From an uncultured Lacticaseibacillus sp. (GTDB lineage: Bacteria; Bacillota; Bacilli; Lactobacillales; Lactobacillaceae): a stretch of DNA of 10,203 bases. The stretch lies in assembly GCA_934339215.1 (NCBI GenBank), contig CAKRHU010000035.1:1-10203 (forward strand), given 5' to 3'. The notes beneath the pieces are model-generated. The model was not told where the DNA came from. It worked only from the letters and a program-made list of their open reading frames with translations, and ran no database searches. A program made the translations under genes and the position numbers. Of the stretch, positions 1 to 7,460 are shown in pieces (position 1 is the stretch's first letter; each line of letters starts with the position of its first letter).

Positions 1-738
1 TCCATGTCTGATCTCGATGGCACGCCGATTTTTAAAGACCAATCGCGTTTAGCCCAATGGGATGAAAAATACGCGCAAGGCGAGCAACCAAATGCCGTCG
101 AACCGGATTTATCCCGGCCGGAGCCGGCCAAGCGTTTTCCTGATTTGCGTTATTTGGCGCAAGTGCACGGGACCTATCTATTGGCCGAAGATCCGGATGG
201 TTTGTACTTATTGGATCAACATGCCGCCCAAGAGCGCGTGAACTACGAATACTATCGTCAAAAAATCGGTGAAGTTGCGACTGACTTACAGCGCTTGTTG
301 GTACCGATCGTGTTAGATTACCCAGCTAGTGACGCCATCGCAATCAAAGCAGCGCATGAAACGCTGGAAAGCCTAGGCCTTTATTTAGAAGACTTCGGTC
401 AAAATACTTTCATTGTTCGGCAACATCCGACTTGGTTCAAAGCGGGCCAAGAAGAAGATACGATTCGTGAAATGGTGGATTGGGTATTGAAAGACGGCCA
501 TTTAACAGTCGCCGCGTTCCGTGAAAAAACGGCGATCATGATGAGCTGTAAGCGGGCGATCAAAGCCAATCACCATTTGGACGCGCAACAAGCCCAAGCC
601 TTGTTGGTGAAGCTCGCTCAATGTGAAAATCCATTCAATTGCCCGCATGGCCGGCCAGTATTGGTGCATTTTTCCAACACTGATTTGGAAAAAATGTTCA
701 AGCGCATCCAAGACTCACACACTACGGAGGATTTCTAA
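1..738 (+). CDS. mutL: DNA mismatch repair protein MutL, C-terminal part (5' end outside window)
   Basis: The reading frame is open from the first base, so the gene begins upstream of the window; the ATG at 4 is internal. What remains (245 residues) is the end of the linker plus the whole C-terminal dimerisation and endonuclease domain. Visible motifs are the metal-binding endonuclease motif [12 protein letters not shown] (214-249), the SCKRAIKAN motif (544-570) and CPHGRP (640-657). These are the hallmarks of MutL from bacteria that lack MutH, where MutL itself nicks the new strand after MutS recognises a mismatch. The N-terminal GHKL ATPase domain is not in the window. The stop overlaps the maf start (TAATG), so the two genes are probably co-transcribed and translationally coupled. 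The only deviation noticed is Ser in place of the usual Ala before the Cys-Lys pair. The family assignment is very secure. Confidence 0.96.
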   Translation, partial: SMSDLDGTPIFKDQSRLAQWDEKYAQGEQPNAVEPDLSRPEPAKRFPDLRYLAQVHGTYLLAEDPDGLYLLDQHAAQERVNYEYYRQKIGEVATDLQRLLVPIVLDYPASDAIAIKAAHETLESLGLYLEDFGQNTFIVRQHPTWFKAGQEEDTIREMVDWVLKDGHLTVAAFREKTAIMMSCKRAIKANHHLDAQQAQALLVKLAQCENPFNCPHGRPVLVHFSNTDLEKMFKRIQDSHTTEDF

Positions 739-1280
739 TGCTGATTTTAGCCAGCCAATCACCACGCCGCGTGGAATTGTTGCAGCGTATCACCAAAGAC
801 TTTGACGTCGAACCGGCGCAAATCGATGAACGGGCCTTGCCAATTTCGGCCCCAGCGACTTATGTGCAAACCTTAGCCCAAGCTAAAGGACGCGCGGTTG
901 CTGCGTTGCACCCAGACGCTACAGTGATTGCCGCAGATACCATGGTGGCGTATCAAGATGACTTGCTCGGCAAACCGCAAGATGAAGCCGCGGCCTTTGC
1001 GATGTTGAAAGAATTGTCTGGCAAAACTCACCATGTCCACACTGGCGTCTTTGTGTGCAAACCTGATGGCACCGAGAAATTGCAAGTGGTAACGACAGCC
1101 GTTGAGTTTTGGCCGTTGAGTGATGACGAAATTAAACAGTATTTAGCGTGTGGGGAATACCAGGATAAAGCTGGTGCTTATGGCATCCAGGGCCAAGGCG
1201 CACTGCTCATCAAAGGCATTGTCGGCGACTATTACAATGTGATGGGCTTGCCGATCAGTACCTTAGCCAGAATGCTGTAA
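738..1280 (+). CDS. maf: Maf family nucleoside triphosphate pyrophosphatase
   Basis: A 180-residue protein of normal family length. Maf proteins hydrolyse nucleoside triphosphates (dTTP, UTP or modified nucleotides, depending on subfamily) to the monophosphate and pyrophosphate; in Bacillus the family was first linked to septum formation. The N-terminal SQSPRR motif is at residues 6-11. Asp30-Glu31, Lys50, Asp67 (in ADTMV) and Lys79 (in GKP) match the conserved active-site positions, and [12 protein letters not shown] lies at 143-154, followed by the [10 protein letters not shown] ending. The ATG shares its A with the mutL stop codon, and GGAGG at 726-730 inside the end of mutL gives a well-spaced ribosome binding site. 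Expression therefore depends on the mutL transcript; I see no promoter of its own. The subfamily substrate (YhdE-like dTTP/UTP) is inferred, not shown. Confidence 0.95.
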   Translation: MLILASQSPRRVELLQRITKDFDVEPAQIDERALPISAPATYVQTLAQAKGRAVAALHPDATVIAADTMVAYQDDLLGKPQDEAAAFAMLKELSGKTHHVHTGVFVCKPDGTEKLQVVTTAVEFWPLSDDEIKQYLACGEYQDKAGAYGIQGQGALLIKGIVGDYYNVMGLPISTLARML

Positions 1281-1284
1281 ACAA

Positions 1285-1313
1285 AAAACGGACATCGTTT
1301 TGATGTCCGTTTT
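1285..1313. terminator. Bidirectional intrinsic terminator between maf and the TVP38-family gene
   Basis: A perfect 12-bp stem, AAAACGGACATC (1285-1296) with GATGTCCGTTTT (1302-1313), closes a 5-base loop. The A-run on the left and the T-run on the right let it act on both strands. It sits between the maf stop (1280) and the stop of the convergent minus-strand gene (1319), as expected for a shared terminator. Confidence 0.9.
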
Positions 1314-1318
1314 ATGCG

Positions 1319-1912
1319 TTAAAACAATTGCGTCAACCAATGTGCACCAGTGACTAACGCCCAAGAATAGGCGGCAATGGTGATCGGCTTGCCTAAGATG
1401 ATGATCCAGAAGAACTTTTTAAACGACATGTGGGTCATGCCAGCCATTAAACACAAGACATCATCTGGCGCGACTGGCGCCACGATCGCTAAGGCGAAGA
1501 ACCAGTCGAATTTGGTTTGATCTTTGGTGTAGTGTTGGTATTTTTCAAAGGTGCTTTCGCTGACGACATAGTGGATAAAGCTAACGCCGTAATGCCGCGC
1601 CAGCCAAAAGTTGATGATCGAGCCGATACAAATGCCGATGTAGTTATAGGCAAATCCGGCCCATGGCCCAAAGAGCAACACGCCAGCCGCCGTGGAGATG
1701 CCACCAGGAATGATCGGGATGACCACCTGAATGATTTGAATGGCGATAAACACCAATGGCCCAACGATCCCGATCCCGCTTAAAAAGCCTTGCATGCTGT
1801 TGAGGTCGTGAAACACGCCTAAGTGATACCAGTACGCACATAAGCCGACGCTGACGCCGAGCATGCCCACAGTACCGAGATTGATCAATTTTCGTGAAGT
1901 CGTTGTTTGCAC
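1319..1912 (-). CDS. TVP38/TMEM64 (DedA-like, SNARE-associated) membrane protein
   Basis: A 197-residue, strongly hydrophobic integral membrane protein. Approximate membrane segments are residues 11-29, 50-68, 72-103 (probably re-entrant plus helix), 137-157 and 168-186. The core carries the family-typical FGPWAG motif (81-86) with a following Gly-rich helix and the second half-motif VAPDDVLCLMAGMT (147-160). DedA/TVP38-type proteins are linked to lipid transport or scrambling and membrane homeostasis; the exact substrate of this one is unknown. The start is a GTG at 1912-1910 chosen because GAAAGGGTGA (minus strand) lies 6 bases upstream. The gene is transcribed alone, convergent with maf and divergent from ruvA, so it interrupts the repair gene cluster without an obvious functional link to it. 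The family call is firm and the function is open. Confidence 0.88.
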   Translation of the reverse strand: MQTTTSRKLINLGTVGMLGVSVGLCAYWYHLGVFHDLNSMQGFLSGIGIVGPLVFIAIQIIQVVIPIIPGGISTAAGVLLFGPWAGFAYNYIGICIGSIINFWLARHYGVSFIHYVVSESTFEKYQHYTKDQTKFDWFFALAIVAPVAPDDVLCLMAGMTHMSFKKFFWIIILGKPITIAAYSWALVTGAHWLTQLF

Positions 1913-1947
1913 CCAAAATCACCCTTTCAAACCAACGCCTGTGACTC

Positions 1948-1976
1948 ATTATTTTCAGTTTAGCAAGGTCACTCAA
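1948..1976 (-). promoter_or_regulatory. Promoter for the TVP38-family gene
   Basis: On the minus strand, TTGAGT (1976-1971) and AATAAT (1953-1948) are separated by 17 bases. This gives a transcript start near 1941 and a short leader before the GTG at 1912. The match to the housekeeping consensus is moderate. Confidence 0.55.
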
Positions 1977-2005
1977 GGTTTAAAATGCGGCGGAAGTCTG
2001 ATTTG

Positions 2006-2034
2006 TTGGGTAGCCTTTGGAATTATGGTAAAAT
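2006..2034 (+). promoter_or_regulatory. Promoter for ruvA-ruvB-queA
   Basis: TTGGGT (2006-2011), a 17-base spacer and TAAAAT (2029-2034), with a TGN extension directly before the -10 box. A start near 2041 leaves a leader of about 27 bases that holds the ribosome binding site GAAAGGA (2056-2062) for ruvA. It is divergent from the promoter of the minus-strand gene. Confidence 0.72.
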
Positions 2035-2067
2035 AGACCGAACACATGTACTGATGAAAGGAACCTC

Positions 2068-2652
2068 ATGTACGAATTTATGCAAGGGCGCATTGCCGCC
2101 GTTACCCCAAGTTTTATCGTGATCAATGTCAATGGCATCGGCTACCGGCTGTTAGTCGCCAATCCTTACCAATTTTCGGATGGCCAAGAGGTGACGGTTT
2201 ACGTGCAATTGATCATTCGCGATAATGATCAAAGCATGTACGGTTTTGCCGACGCCAACGAAAAACAAACCTTTAATCAACTGCTGAGCGTTACCGGCAT
2301 TGGGCCAAAGTCGGCGTTAGCGATTTTAGCCAATGCCTCGACTGAAGGCTTAGCTAACGCCATCGCCCAAAATGACGTGCGCTTTTTGACTAAGTTCCCA
2401 GGCATTGGGAAGAAAACCGCACAACAAATCATTTTGGATCTCAAAGGCAAAATCGACGCCCCAGGTCCCTTGTTGCAAGAATTATTGCCGCAACAACCGG
2501 ACAACGCCCAACTGGCAGATGCCTTAGCTGCTTTGGTGGCCTTGGGTTATCCGCAAAAACAAGTCGATAAATTAGCCGGTCAATTAGAAAATTCAAGTGC
2601 TAAAACCACTGACGCATACATGCGCTTAGGGTTATCATTATTGAGTCAATAA
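2068..2652 (+). CDS. ruvA: Holliday junction branch migration complex subunit RuvA
   Basis: A 194-residue protein of standard length. RuvA tetramers bind the four-way Holliday junction and load the RuvB motor during recombinational repair. Domain I (residues 1-63) starts with the typical MYEFMQGRI beta-barrel. Domain II has two helix-hairpin-helix DNA-binding motifs, [14 protein letters not shown] (74-87) and [14 protein letters not shown] (109-122). After a flexible linker (about 129-146), the RuvB-binding domain III (147-194) contains [11 protein letters not shown]. The ATG at 2068 is preceded by GAAAGGA with 5 bases of spacing. It is the first gene of a ruvA-ruvB-queA unit with its own promoter. 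No ruvC is present, as in most Firmicutes, where RecU resolves junctions. Confidence 0.97.
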   Translation: MYEFMQGRIAAVTPSFIVINVNGIGYRLLVANPYQFSDGQEVTVYVQLIIRDNDQSMYGFADANEKQTFNQLLSVTGIGPKSALAILANASTEGLANAIAQNDVRFLTKFPGIGKKTAQQIILDLKGKIDAPGPLLQELLPQQPDNAQLADALAALVALGYPQKQVDKLAGQLENSSAKTTDAYMRLGLSLLSQ

Positions 2653-2665
2653 AAGGAGGGGTTTT

Positions 2666-3673
2666 ATGGCTGACGAGCGCATCGTCGATCAACAAACACA
2701 TGCACAAGAAGATCCAATCGAGCGCTCTTTGCGCCCACAACTACTGGCGGATTACATCGGCCAAACTGCAGTCAAACACCAATTGTCTGTGTATATTCAA
2801 GCAGCCAAGAAACGTGAAGAAGCCTTGGATCATGTGCTATTATATGGCCCACCTGGTTTAGGGAAAACCACCTTGGCGTTGGTGATCGCTAACGAACTCG
2901 GTGTGCATATTCGCAGTACGTCAGGTCCTGCAATCGAAAAGCCAGGGGATTTGGTGGCGTTACTCAACGAATTACAAGCTGGCGATGTTTTATTTATTGA
3001 TGAAATTCATCGTTTACCAAAAATTGTTGAAGAAATGCTGTACTCGGCGATGGAAGACTTCTATATTGATATTGTTGTCGGACAAGGCCCAACGGCTCAC
3101 CCAGTACATTTTCCTTTGCCACCTTTCACTTTAGTCGGCGCGACCACTCGAGCGGGGATGTTATCGGCGCCGTTGCGTGACCGCTTTGGGATCACGGCGC
3201 ATATGGCGTACTACACGCCTGAAGAACTCACCCAAATCGTGCAGCGCACCGCCAGTATTTTCAACATGTCACTGCCACTAGAATCGGCGCAAGCTTTGGC
3301 ATTGCGGTCTCGTGGCACGCCGCGGATCGCCAACCGCTTGCTCAAGCGGATCCGGGATTTTGCCGACGTCGCTGAAGCCGATACTGTCACGGTCGAACTC
3401 GTCGATCATGCGCTGGATCAATTGCAAGTCGATGAACGCGGTTTGGATCAAATCGATCGCAAACTGCTCATGATGATGATTCGCGATTATGATGGCGGAC
3501 CGGTGGGCTTGGCGACGATTGCGGCTAACATCGGTGAAGAAACTGCGACGATCGAGGAAATGTATGAGCCTTACTTGCTACAAATCGGCTTTTTAAAGCG
3601 GACACCGCGCGGACGCATGGTGACGCCAGCTGGTTTTGCCCATTTGGATATGCCGTATCTCACCAAAAAATAA
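2666..3673 (+). CDS. ruvB: Holliday junction branch migration DNA helicase RuvB
   Basis: A 335-residue AAA+ ATPase that forms hexameric rings on DNA and drives branch migration together with RuvA. Walker A is GPPGLGKT (61-68), Walker B is LFIDEIH (109-115), sensor 1 is GATTRAG (158-164) and the arginine-finger region is LRDRFG (170-175). The C-terminal winged-helix domain (about 260-335) includes [12 protein letters not shown] and ends with RTPRGRM followed by a short tail. The start ATG lies 13 bases after the ruvA stop and has a very strong ribosome binding site, AAAAGGAGGGG (2651-2661). All catalytic motifs are intact. It is co-transcribed with ruvA and probably with queA. Confidence 0.98.
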   Translation: MADERIVDQQTHAQEDPIERSLRPQLLADYIGQTAVKHQLSVYIQAAKKREEALDHVLLYGPPGLGKTTLALVIANELGVHIRSTSGPAIEKPGDLVALLNELQAGDVLFIDEIHRLPKIVEEMLYSAMEDFYIDIVVGQGPTAHPVHFPLPPFTLVGATTRAGMLSAPLRDRFGITAHMAYYTPEELTQIVQRTASIFNMSLPLESAQALALRSRGTPRIANRLLKRIRDFADVAEADTVTVELVDHALDQLQVDERGLDQIDRKLLMMMIRDYDGGPVGLATIAANIGEETATIEEMYEPYLLQIGFLKRTPRGRMVTPAGFAHLDMPYLTKK

Positions 3674-3694
3674 TGCTTCTCAGGAGGAACAATT

Positions 3695-4729
3695 GTGTTA
3701 ACTACCGAAGATTTTGACTATGATCTGCCCCATGAATTGATCGCCCAAACCCCATTAAAAGAACGTGATGCCAGCCGCATGTTGGTATTAAACGCTGAAA
3801 CTGGTGCCACTGAGGATCGCCACTTCTATGATATCCTCGACTACATCGAACCAGGCGACGCGATCGTCATGAACGATACCCGCGTGATGCCTGCCCGTTT
3901 ATATGGGGTGAAGCCTGACACCGGCGCCCACATGGAAGTGTTGTTGTTGCACAACACAGAAGGCGACAAGTGGGAAACTTTGATGAAGCCTGCCCGCAAA
4001 GCCCCAGTTGGCACTGAAATCGAATTTGGTGACGGCTTGTTGAAAGCGACGGTCACCGAAGAACTCGAACATGGTGGCCGGATCATTGAATTCCATTACG
4101 ACGGCATTTTCATGGAGATCTTAGACAAACTCGGTGAAACGCCATTGCCACCATACATCAAAGAAAAGCTCGACGATCCAGAAATGTACCAAACGGTTTA
4201 CGCCAAAGAAGTCGGTTCCGCTGCCGCACCAACTGCCGGCTTACACTGGACTGAAGAATTGTTACAAAAGGCGCAAGATAAAGGCGCCAAGCTGGTTTAC
4301 TTAACGTTGCATGTTGGCCTCGGCACCTTCCGCCCAGTGTCTGTTTCCAACATCGAAGATCATAAAATGCACAGTGAATTCTACCGCTTCTCTCAAGAAG
4401 CTGCTGACACCTTGAATGAAGTCCGCAAAAACGGTGGCAAGATCATCGCCACTGGCACGACTTCCATTCGGACGCTTGAAACCATCGGTACTAAGTTCAA
4501 CGGTGAAATCAAGCCATCCAGTGGCTGGACGGACATTTTCATTAAGCCTGGTTATCAATGGCGCGTTGTGGATGCCTTCATCACTAACTTCCACTTGCCA
4601 AAGTCTACCTTGGTCATGTTAGTTTCCTCCTTCACCGGCCGTGAGAACATCCTCAATGCATACGCTCACGCGGTTCAAGAACGTTATCGCTTCTTCAGCT
4701 TTGGCGATGCGATGTATATTCACAAGTAA
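3695..4729 (+). CDS. queA: S-adenosylmethionine:tRNA ribosyltransferase-isomerase QueA
   Basis: A 344-residue enzyme that transfers and rearranges the ribosyl group of S-adenosylmethionine onto preQ1 in tRNA, giving epoxyqueuosine, the penultimate step of queuosine synthesis. Conserved blocks in order are [15 protein letters not shown] (6-20), [11 protein letters not shown] (59-69), PLPPYI (150-155), [17 protein letters not shown] (174-190), [11 protein letters not shown] (205-215), HSEFY (226-230), GTTSIRTLE (254-262) and [17 protein letters not shown] (297-313). The start is GTG at 3695, supported by CAGGAGGA (3681-3688), 6 bases upstream; an ATG with equal support is absent. It follows ruvB by 21 bases and is the last gene before a hairpin terminator. 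Its partner tgt lies downstream, but is separated from it by the large noncoding region described at 4792-5366. Confidence 0.97.
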   Translation: MLTTEDFDYDLPHELIAQTPLKERDASRMLVLNAETGATEDRHFYDILDYIEPGDAIVMNDTRVMPARLYGVKPDTGAHMEVLLLHNTEGDKWETLMKPARKAPVGTEIEFGDGLLKATVTEELEHGGRIIEFHYDGIFMEILDKLGETPLPPYIKEKLDDPEMYQTVYAKEVGSAAAPTAGLHWTEELLQKAQDKGAKLVYLTLHVGLGTFRPVSVSNIEDHKMHSEFYRFSQEAADTLNEVRKNGGKIIATGTTSIRTLETIGTKFNGEIKPSSGWTDIFIKPGYQWRVVDAFITNFHLPKSTLVMLVSSFTGRENILNAYAHAVQERYRFFSFGDAMYIHK

Positions 4730-4736
4730 TTTTGTG

Positions 4737-4760
4737 CAAAAGGCCCATTGTGGTCTTTTG
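4737..4760 (+). terminator. Terminator hairpin after queA
   Basis: CAAAAGGCC (4737-4745) pairs with GGTCTTTTG (4752-4760) through 9 base pairs, including one G-U pair, with a 6-base loop. The T-run is inside the right arm and continues as TTG. It ends just 31 bases after the queA stop. Its right arm overlaps the -35 box of the next promoter. Strength is moderate because the T-tract is short. Confidence 0.6.
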
Positions 4761-4786
4761 TTGTCTTCAGCGGTTCGTGGTAAGAT
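4758..4786 (+). promoter_or_regulatory. Promoter of the large structured RNA / tgt leader
   Basis: TTGTTG (4758-4763), a 17-base spacer and TAAGAT (4781-4786), with a TGG extension before the -10 box. The predicted start is close to 4793, just where the first base-paired segments of the structured RNA begin. The -35 box overlaps the right arm of the queA terminator, so termination of one unit and initiation of the next are packed together. Confidence 0.68.
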
Positions 4787-4806
4787 GGATTGACGCAATT
4801 GCCTGA

Positions 4807-5076
4807 CAGCATCGAAAATCTGAAGATTCCTGCGAGTTGGCGACACTGCAGTGAAAGCGACAAGTTGCCAGTGCGGTCGGCGCCGGAAATCGGCAAAGAA
4901 CGCCGATGTTCTTTTGCCTAGAATTTGAACCAAAGAAAATCGCTTTGTTTCAAATTCTTCCGGTGAAATCTACGCAAGCCGCAAAAACCGCGTCTCACTT
5001 GATTTCACTGCCACAGGCAATTGTCGCTTTCACCTTCGTTTCACCAACTCGCCTGCTGCTCAGGATTTTGACGCTG
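4807..5076 (+). other. Domain 1 of the structured RNA: nested helices
   Basis: Helices from outside in: CAGC..TC..AAAATC (4807-4820) with GATTTTGACGCTG (5064-5076), one mismatch and one bulge; GCGAGTTGG (4832-4840) with CCAACTCGC (5044-5052), perfect; GTGAAAGCGACAA (4851-4863) with TTGTCGCTTTCAC (5021-5033), perfect, extended after a bulged G by TTGCC (4865-4869) with GGCAA (5016-5020). Inside lie CGGAA (4884-4888) with TTCCG (4958-4962) enclosing two hairpins, and GTGAAATC (4963-4970) with GATTTCAC (5001-5008), itself capped by ACGC/GCGT (4972-4975, 4990-4993). The two enclosed hairpins are 4892-4918 (GGCAAAGAAC with GTTCTTTTGCC) and 4921-4957 (15 bp with one mismatch). Confidence 0.7.
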
Positions 5077-5175
5077 GTGACGCTTGACTCAGGACTCAGA
5101 AACAAGTTTGTCAGTCAACCGACAATCGTGCGTTTCTCACATCGTTAGTTCAGAAGATACACCGCACAGCGTGGA

Positions 5176-6557
<1,382 letters not shown>

Positions 6558-6570
6558 GCCTAAAGTCGCA

Positions 6571-6600
6571 TTGGCAAGACAAGTGAAAATCTGTTACAGT
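6571..6600 (+). promoter_or_regulatory. Promoter for yajC
   Basis: TTGGCA (6571-6576), an 18-base spacer and TACAGT (6595-6600), with a TGT extension before the -10 box. The start is expected near 6606, giving a leader of about 30 bases. It lies just after the tgt stop, and no terminator is visible between tgt and yajC, so some readthrough from tgt is possible. Confidence 0.6.
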
Positions 6601-6634
6601 ATGGAATGAATAAAAATTAAACGAGGTGCGCAAA

Positions 6635-7003
6635 TTGAGTAGTAGTTATTCTATGATCATTTTAGTGGTCATCATGTTCGCATTCATGTACTTTGGCATG
6701 ATGCGTCCCCAAAAGAAACAACAACAAAAACGTCAAGAAATGTTAAGCGCCATGAAAAAAGGCGATAAAGTGGTCACAATCGGCGGCTTGCATGGTGTGA
6801 TCGATAGCATCGATCAAGCAAACGGCACTGTTGACTTAGACTTAGACGGCGTGTTCTTAACGTTCAACTTAAGTGCGATCCGCACGGTTGCAGAACCATC
6901 TGCGCCAGCTGCCGCCCAGAAAGAAGAAACTAAAGCTGAAGACGACAAGCCATATTCAGAACCATCTTCTGATGATTCCGACGATGACACCAAAGAAGAC
7001 TAA
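6635..7003 (+). CDS. yajC: Preprotein translocase subunit YajC
   Basis: A small membrane protein (122 residues) of the YajC family, an accessory partner of SecDF and the SecYEG translocase. One N-terminal membrane helix (about residues 5-22, rich in Ile, Val, Met and Phe) is followed by the family-typical MMRPQKKQQQKR basic stretch and the cytoplasmic domain with KKGDKVVTIGGLHGVI and a hydrophobic strand around LDGVFLTFNLSAI. The tail is a long low-complexity acidic run rich in Glu, Asp, Ser and Lys. I choose the TTG at 6635 as start because CGAGGTG (6622-6628) is spaced 6 bases before it; the GTG at 6626 lies inside that ribosome binding site and would add only three residues. It has its own promoter and a strong terminator, so it is probably transcribed alone. 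Confidence 0.92.
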   Translation: MSSSYSMIILVVIMFAFMYFGMMRPQKKQQQKRQEMLSAMKKGDKVVTIGGLHGVIDSIDQANGTVDLDLDGVFLTFNLSAIRTVAEPSAPAAAQKEETKAEDDKPYSEPSSDDSDDDTKED

Positions 7004-7016
7004 TCAGCGTTTTCTC

Positions 7017-7056
7017 AAATCGCACGACCCAAATTTGTGGGTCGTGCGATTTTTTT
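7017..7056 (+). terminator. Strong intrinsic terminator after yajC
   Basis: A perfect 15-bp stem, AAATCGCACGACCCA (7017-7031) with TGGGTCGTGCGATTT (7038-7052), a 6-base loop, and a T-run that continues to 7056. It separates yajC from the adhE control region. Confidence 0.95.
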
Positions 7057-7356
7057 GTTTTCACAAAGACAGGGACAAAGCTTGATGCCGCGGGCTTTAG
7101 GCCATTTGAAAAAGAAATTGATCGACTTTCATGAGGAAAAATGTAAACGGTTGCTTCTGTGGCGATGATCACACTTCAACTGGACTGTGATGATTCTAAA
7201 GGGGATTGTCTCAAGGTAAATCGCTAATAGTTTACACATTGTGATACAGTAAACATCATCTCACAAAACAGATGTAAGCGGATCACGCTCACTTAATCAC
7301 ATTAGACTAAATTTTATAAGTCTAACAATTCGCGTTAAATAGGCGTTTTAAAAATA
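7057..7356 (+). other. Non-coding control region upstream of adhE with several inverted repeats
   Basis: About 300 AT-rich bases without a credible gene. Visible elements are GTTTAC/GTAAAC (7230-7235, 7249-7254); TTGTGA (7239-7244) with TCACAA (7261-7266), which look like separated Rex half-sites; TTAGACT/AGTCTAA around a 10-base AT-rich centre (7302-7325); and a poor second cre-like sequence TGTAAGCGGATCAC (7273-7286). The longest possible peptide from ATG 7130 has only about 19 residues and no good ribosome binding site. I cannot name the binding proteins for the inverted repeats. Confidence 0.45.
7142..7155 (+). promoter_or_regulatory. cre-like site (CcpA catabolite control)
   Basis: TGTAAACGGTTGCT matches the Gram-positive cre consensus TGWAARCGYTWNCW at every position but one (G instead of Y), and the flanks are A and T as preferred. 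It lies about 240 bases before the adhE promoter, which is far for direct repression, so it may act at a distance or serve a promoter I did not recognise. Confidence 0.5.
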
Positions 7357-7376
7357 ATCGTGAAAAAATTCACTGA
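7357..7376 (+). promoter_or_regulatory. Rex operator upstream of the adhE promoter
   Basis: GTGAAAAAATTCAC (7360-7373) is a perfect GTGAA-N4-TTCAC palindrome, the core of the Rex consensus TTGTGAANNNNTTCACAA. Rex is the NADH-sensing repressor of fermentation genes in Gram-positive bacteria, and adhE is a classical target. It is centred about 18 bases upstream of the -35 box. Confidence 0.78.
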
Positions 7377-7381
7377 ACCTG

Positions 7382-7410
7382 TTTACAAATTCACAACCTC
7401 CTGATATGAT
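7382..7410 (+). promoter_or_regulatory. Promoter for adhE
   Basis: TTTACA (7382-7387), a spacer of exactly 17 bases and TATGAT (7405-7410), with a TGA extension before the -10 box: five of six consensus bases in each box. The start is near 7417, giving a 44-base leader. The spacer contains TTCACAA (7390-7396), a perfect Rex half-site, with a weak partner half overlapping the -35 box. Confidence 0.82.
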
Positions 7411-7414
7411 GTTC

Positions 7415-7432
7415 TTGTGAAATGGTTAACGA
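7415..7432 (+). promoter_or_regulatory. Second Rex-like operator at the adhE transcription start
   Basis: TTGTGAA (7415-7421), N4, then TTAACGA (7426-7432): the left half is perfect and the right half matches five of seven positions of TTCACAA. Occupation would block RNA polymerase at +1. Together with the site at 7357-7376 it brackets the promoter. Confidence 0.55.
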
Positions 7433-7460
7433 AAAACATTCAACCGTGGAGGGTACGCAA

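Noticed and set aside
4906..5148. Plus-strand open frame of 80 codons in the queA-tgt gap
   Set aside because: No ribosome binding site, no recognisable protein feature, and the DNA is fully accounted for by the helices of the structured RNA.
6626..6634. GTG 6626 as start of yajC
   Set aside because: This GTG forms part of the ribosome binding site CGAGGTG that serves the in-frame TTG at 6635.
7130..7189. Small ORF of about 19 codons before adhE
   Set aside because: Very short, no good ribosome binding site, overlaps the cre-like site, and has no recognisable motif.
7422..7460. ATG 7422 as start of adhE
   Set aside because: It is only a few bases after the predicted transcription start and lies in a Rex-like site without a ribosome binding site. 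ATG 7461 has GTGGAGGGT at proper distance.
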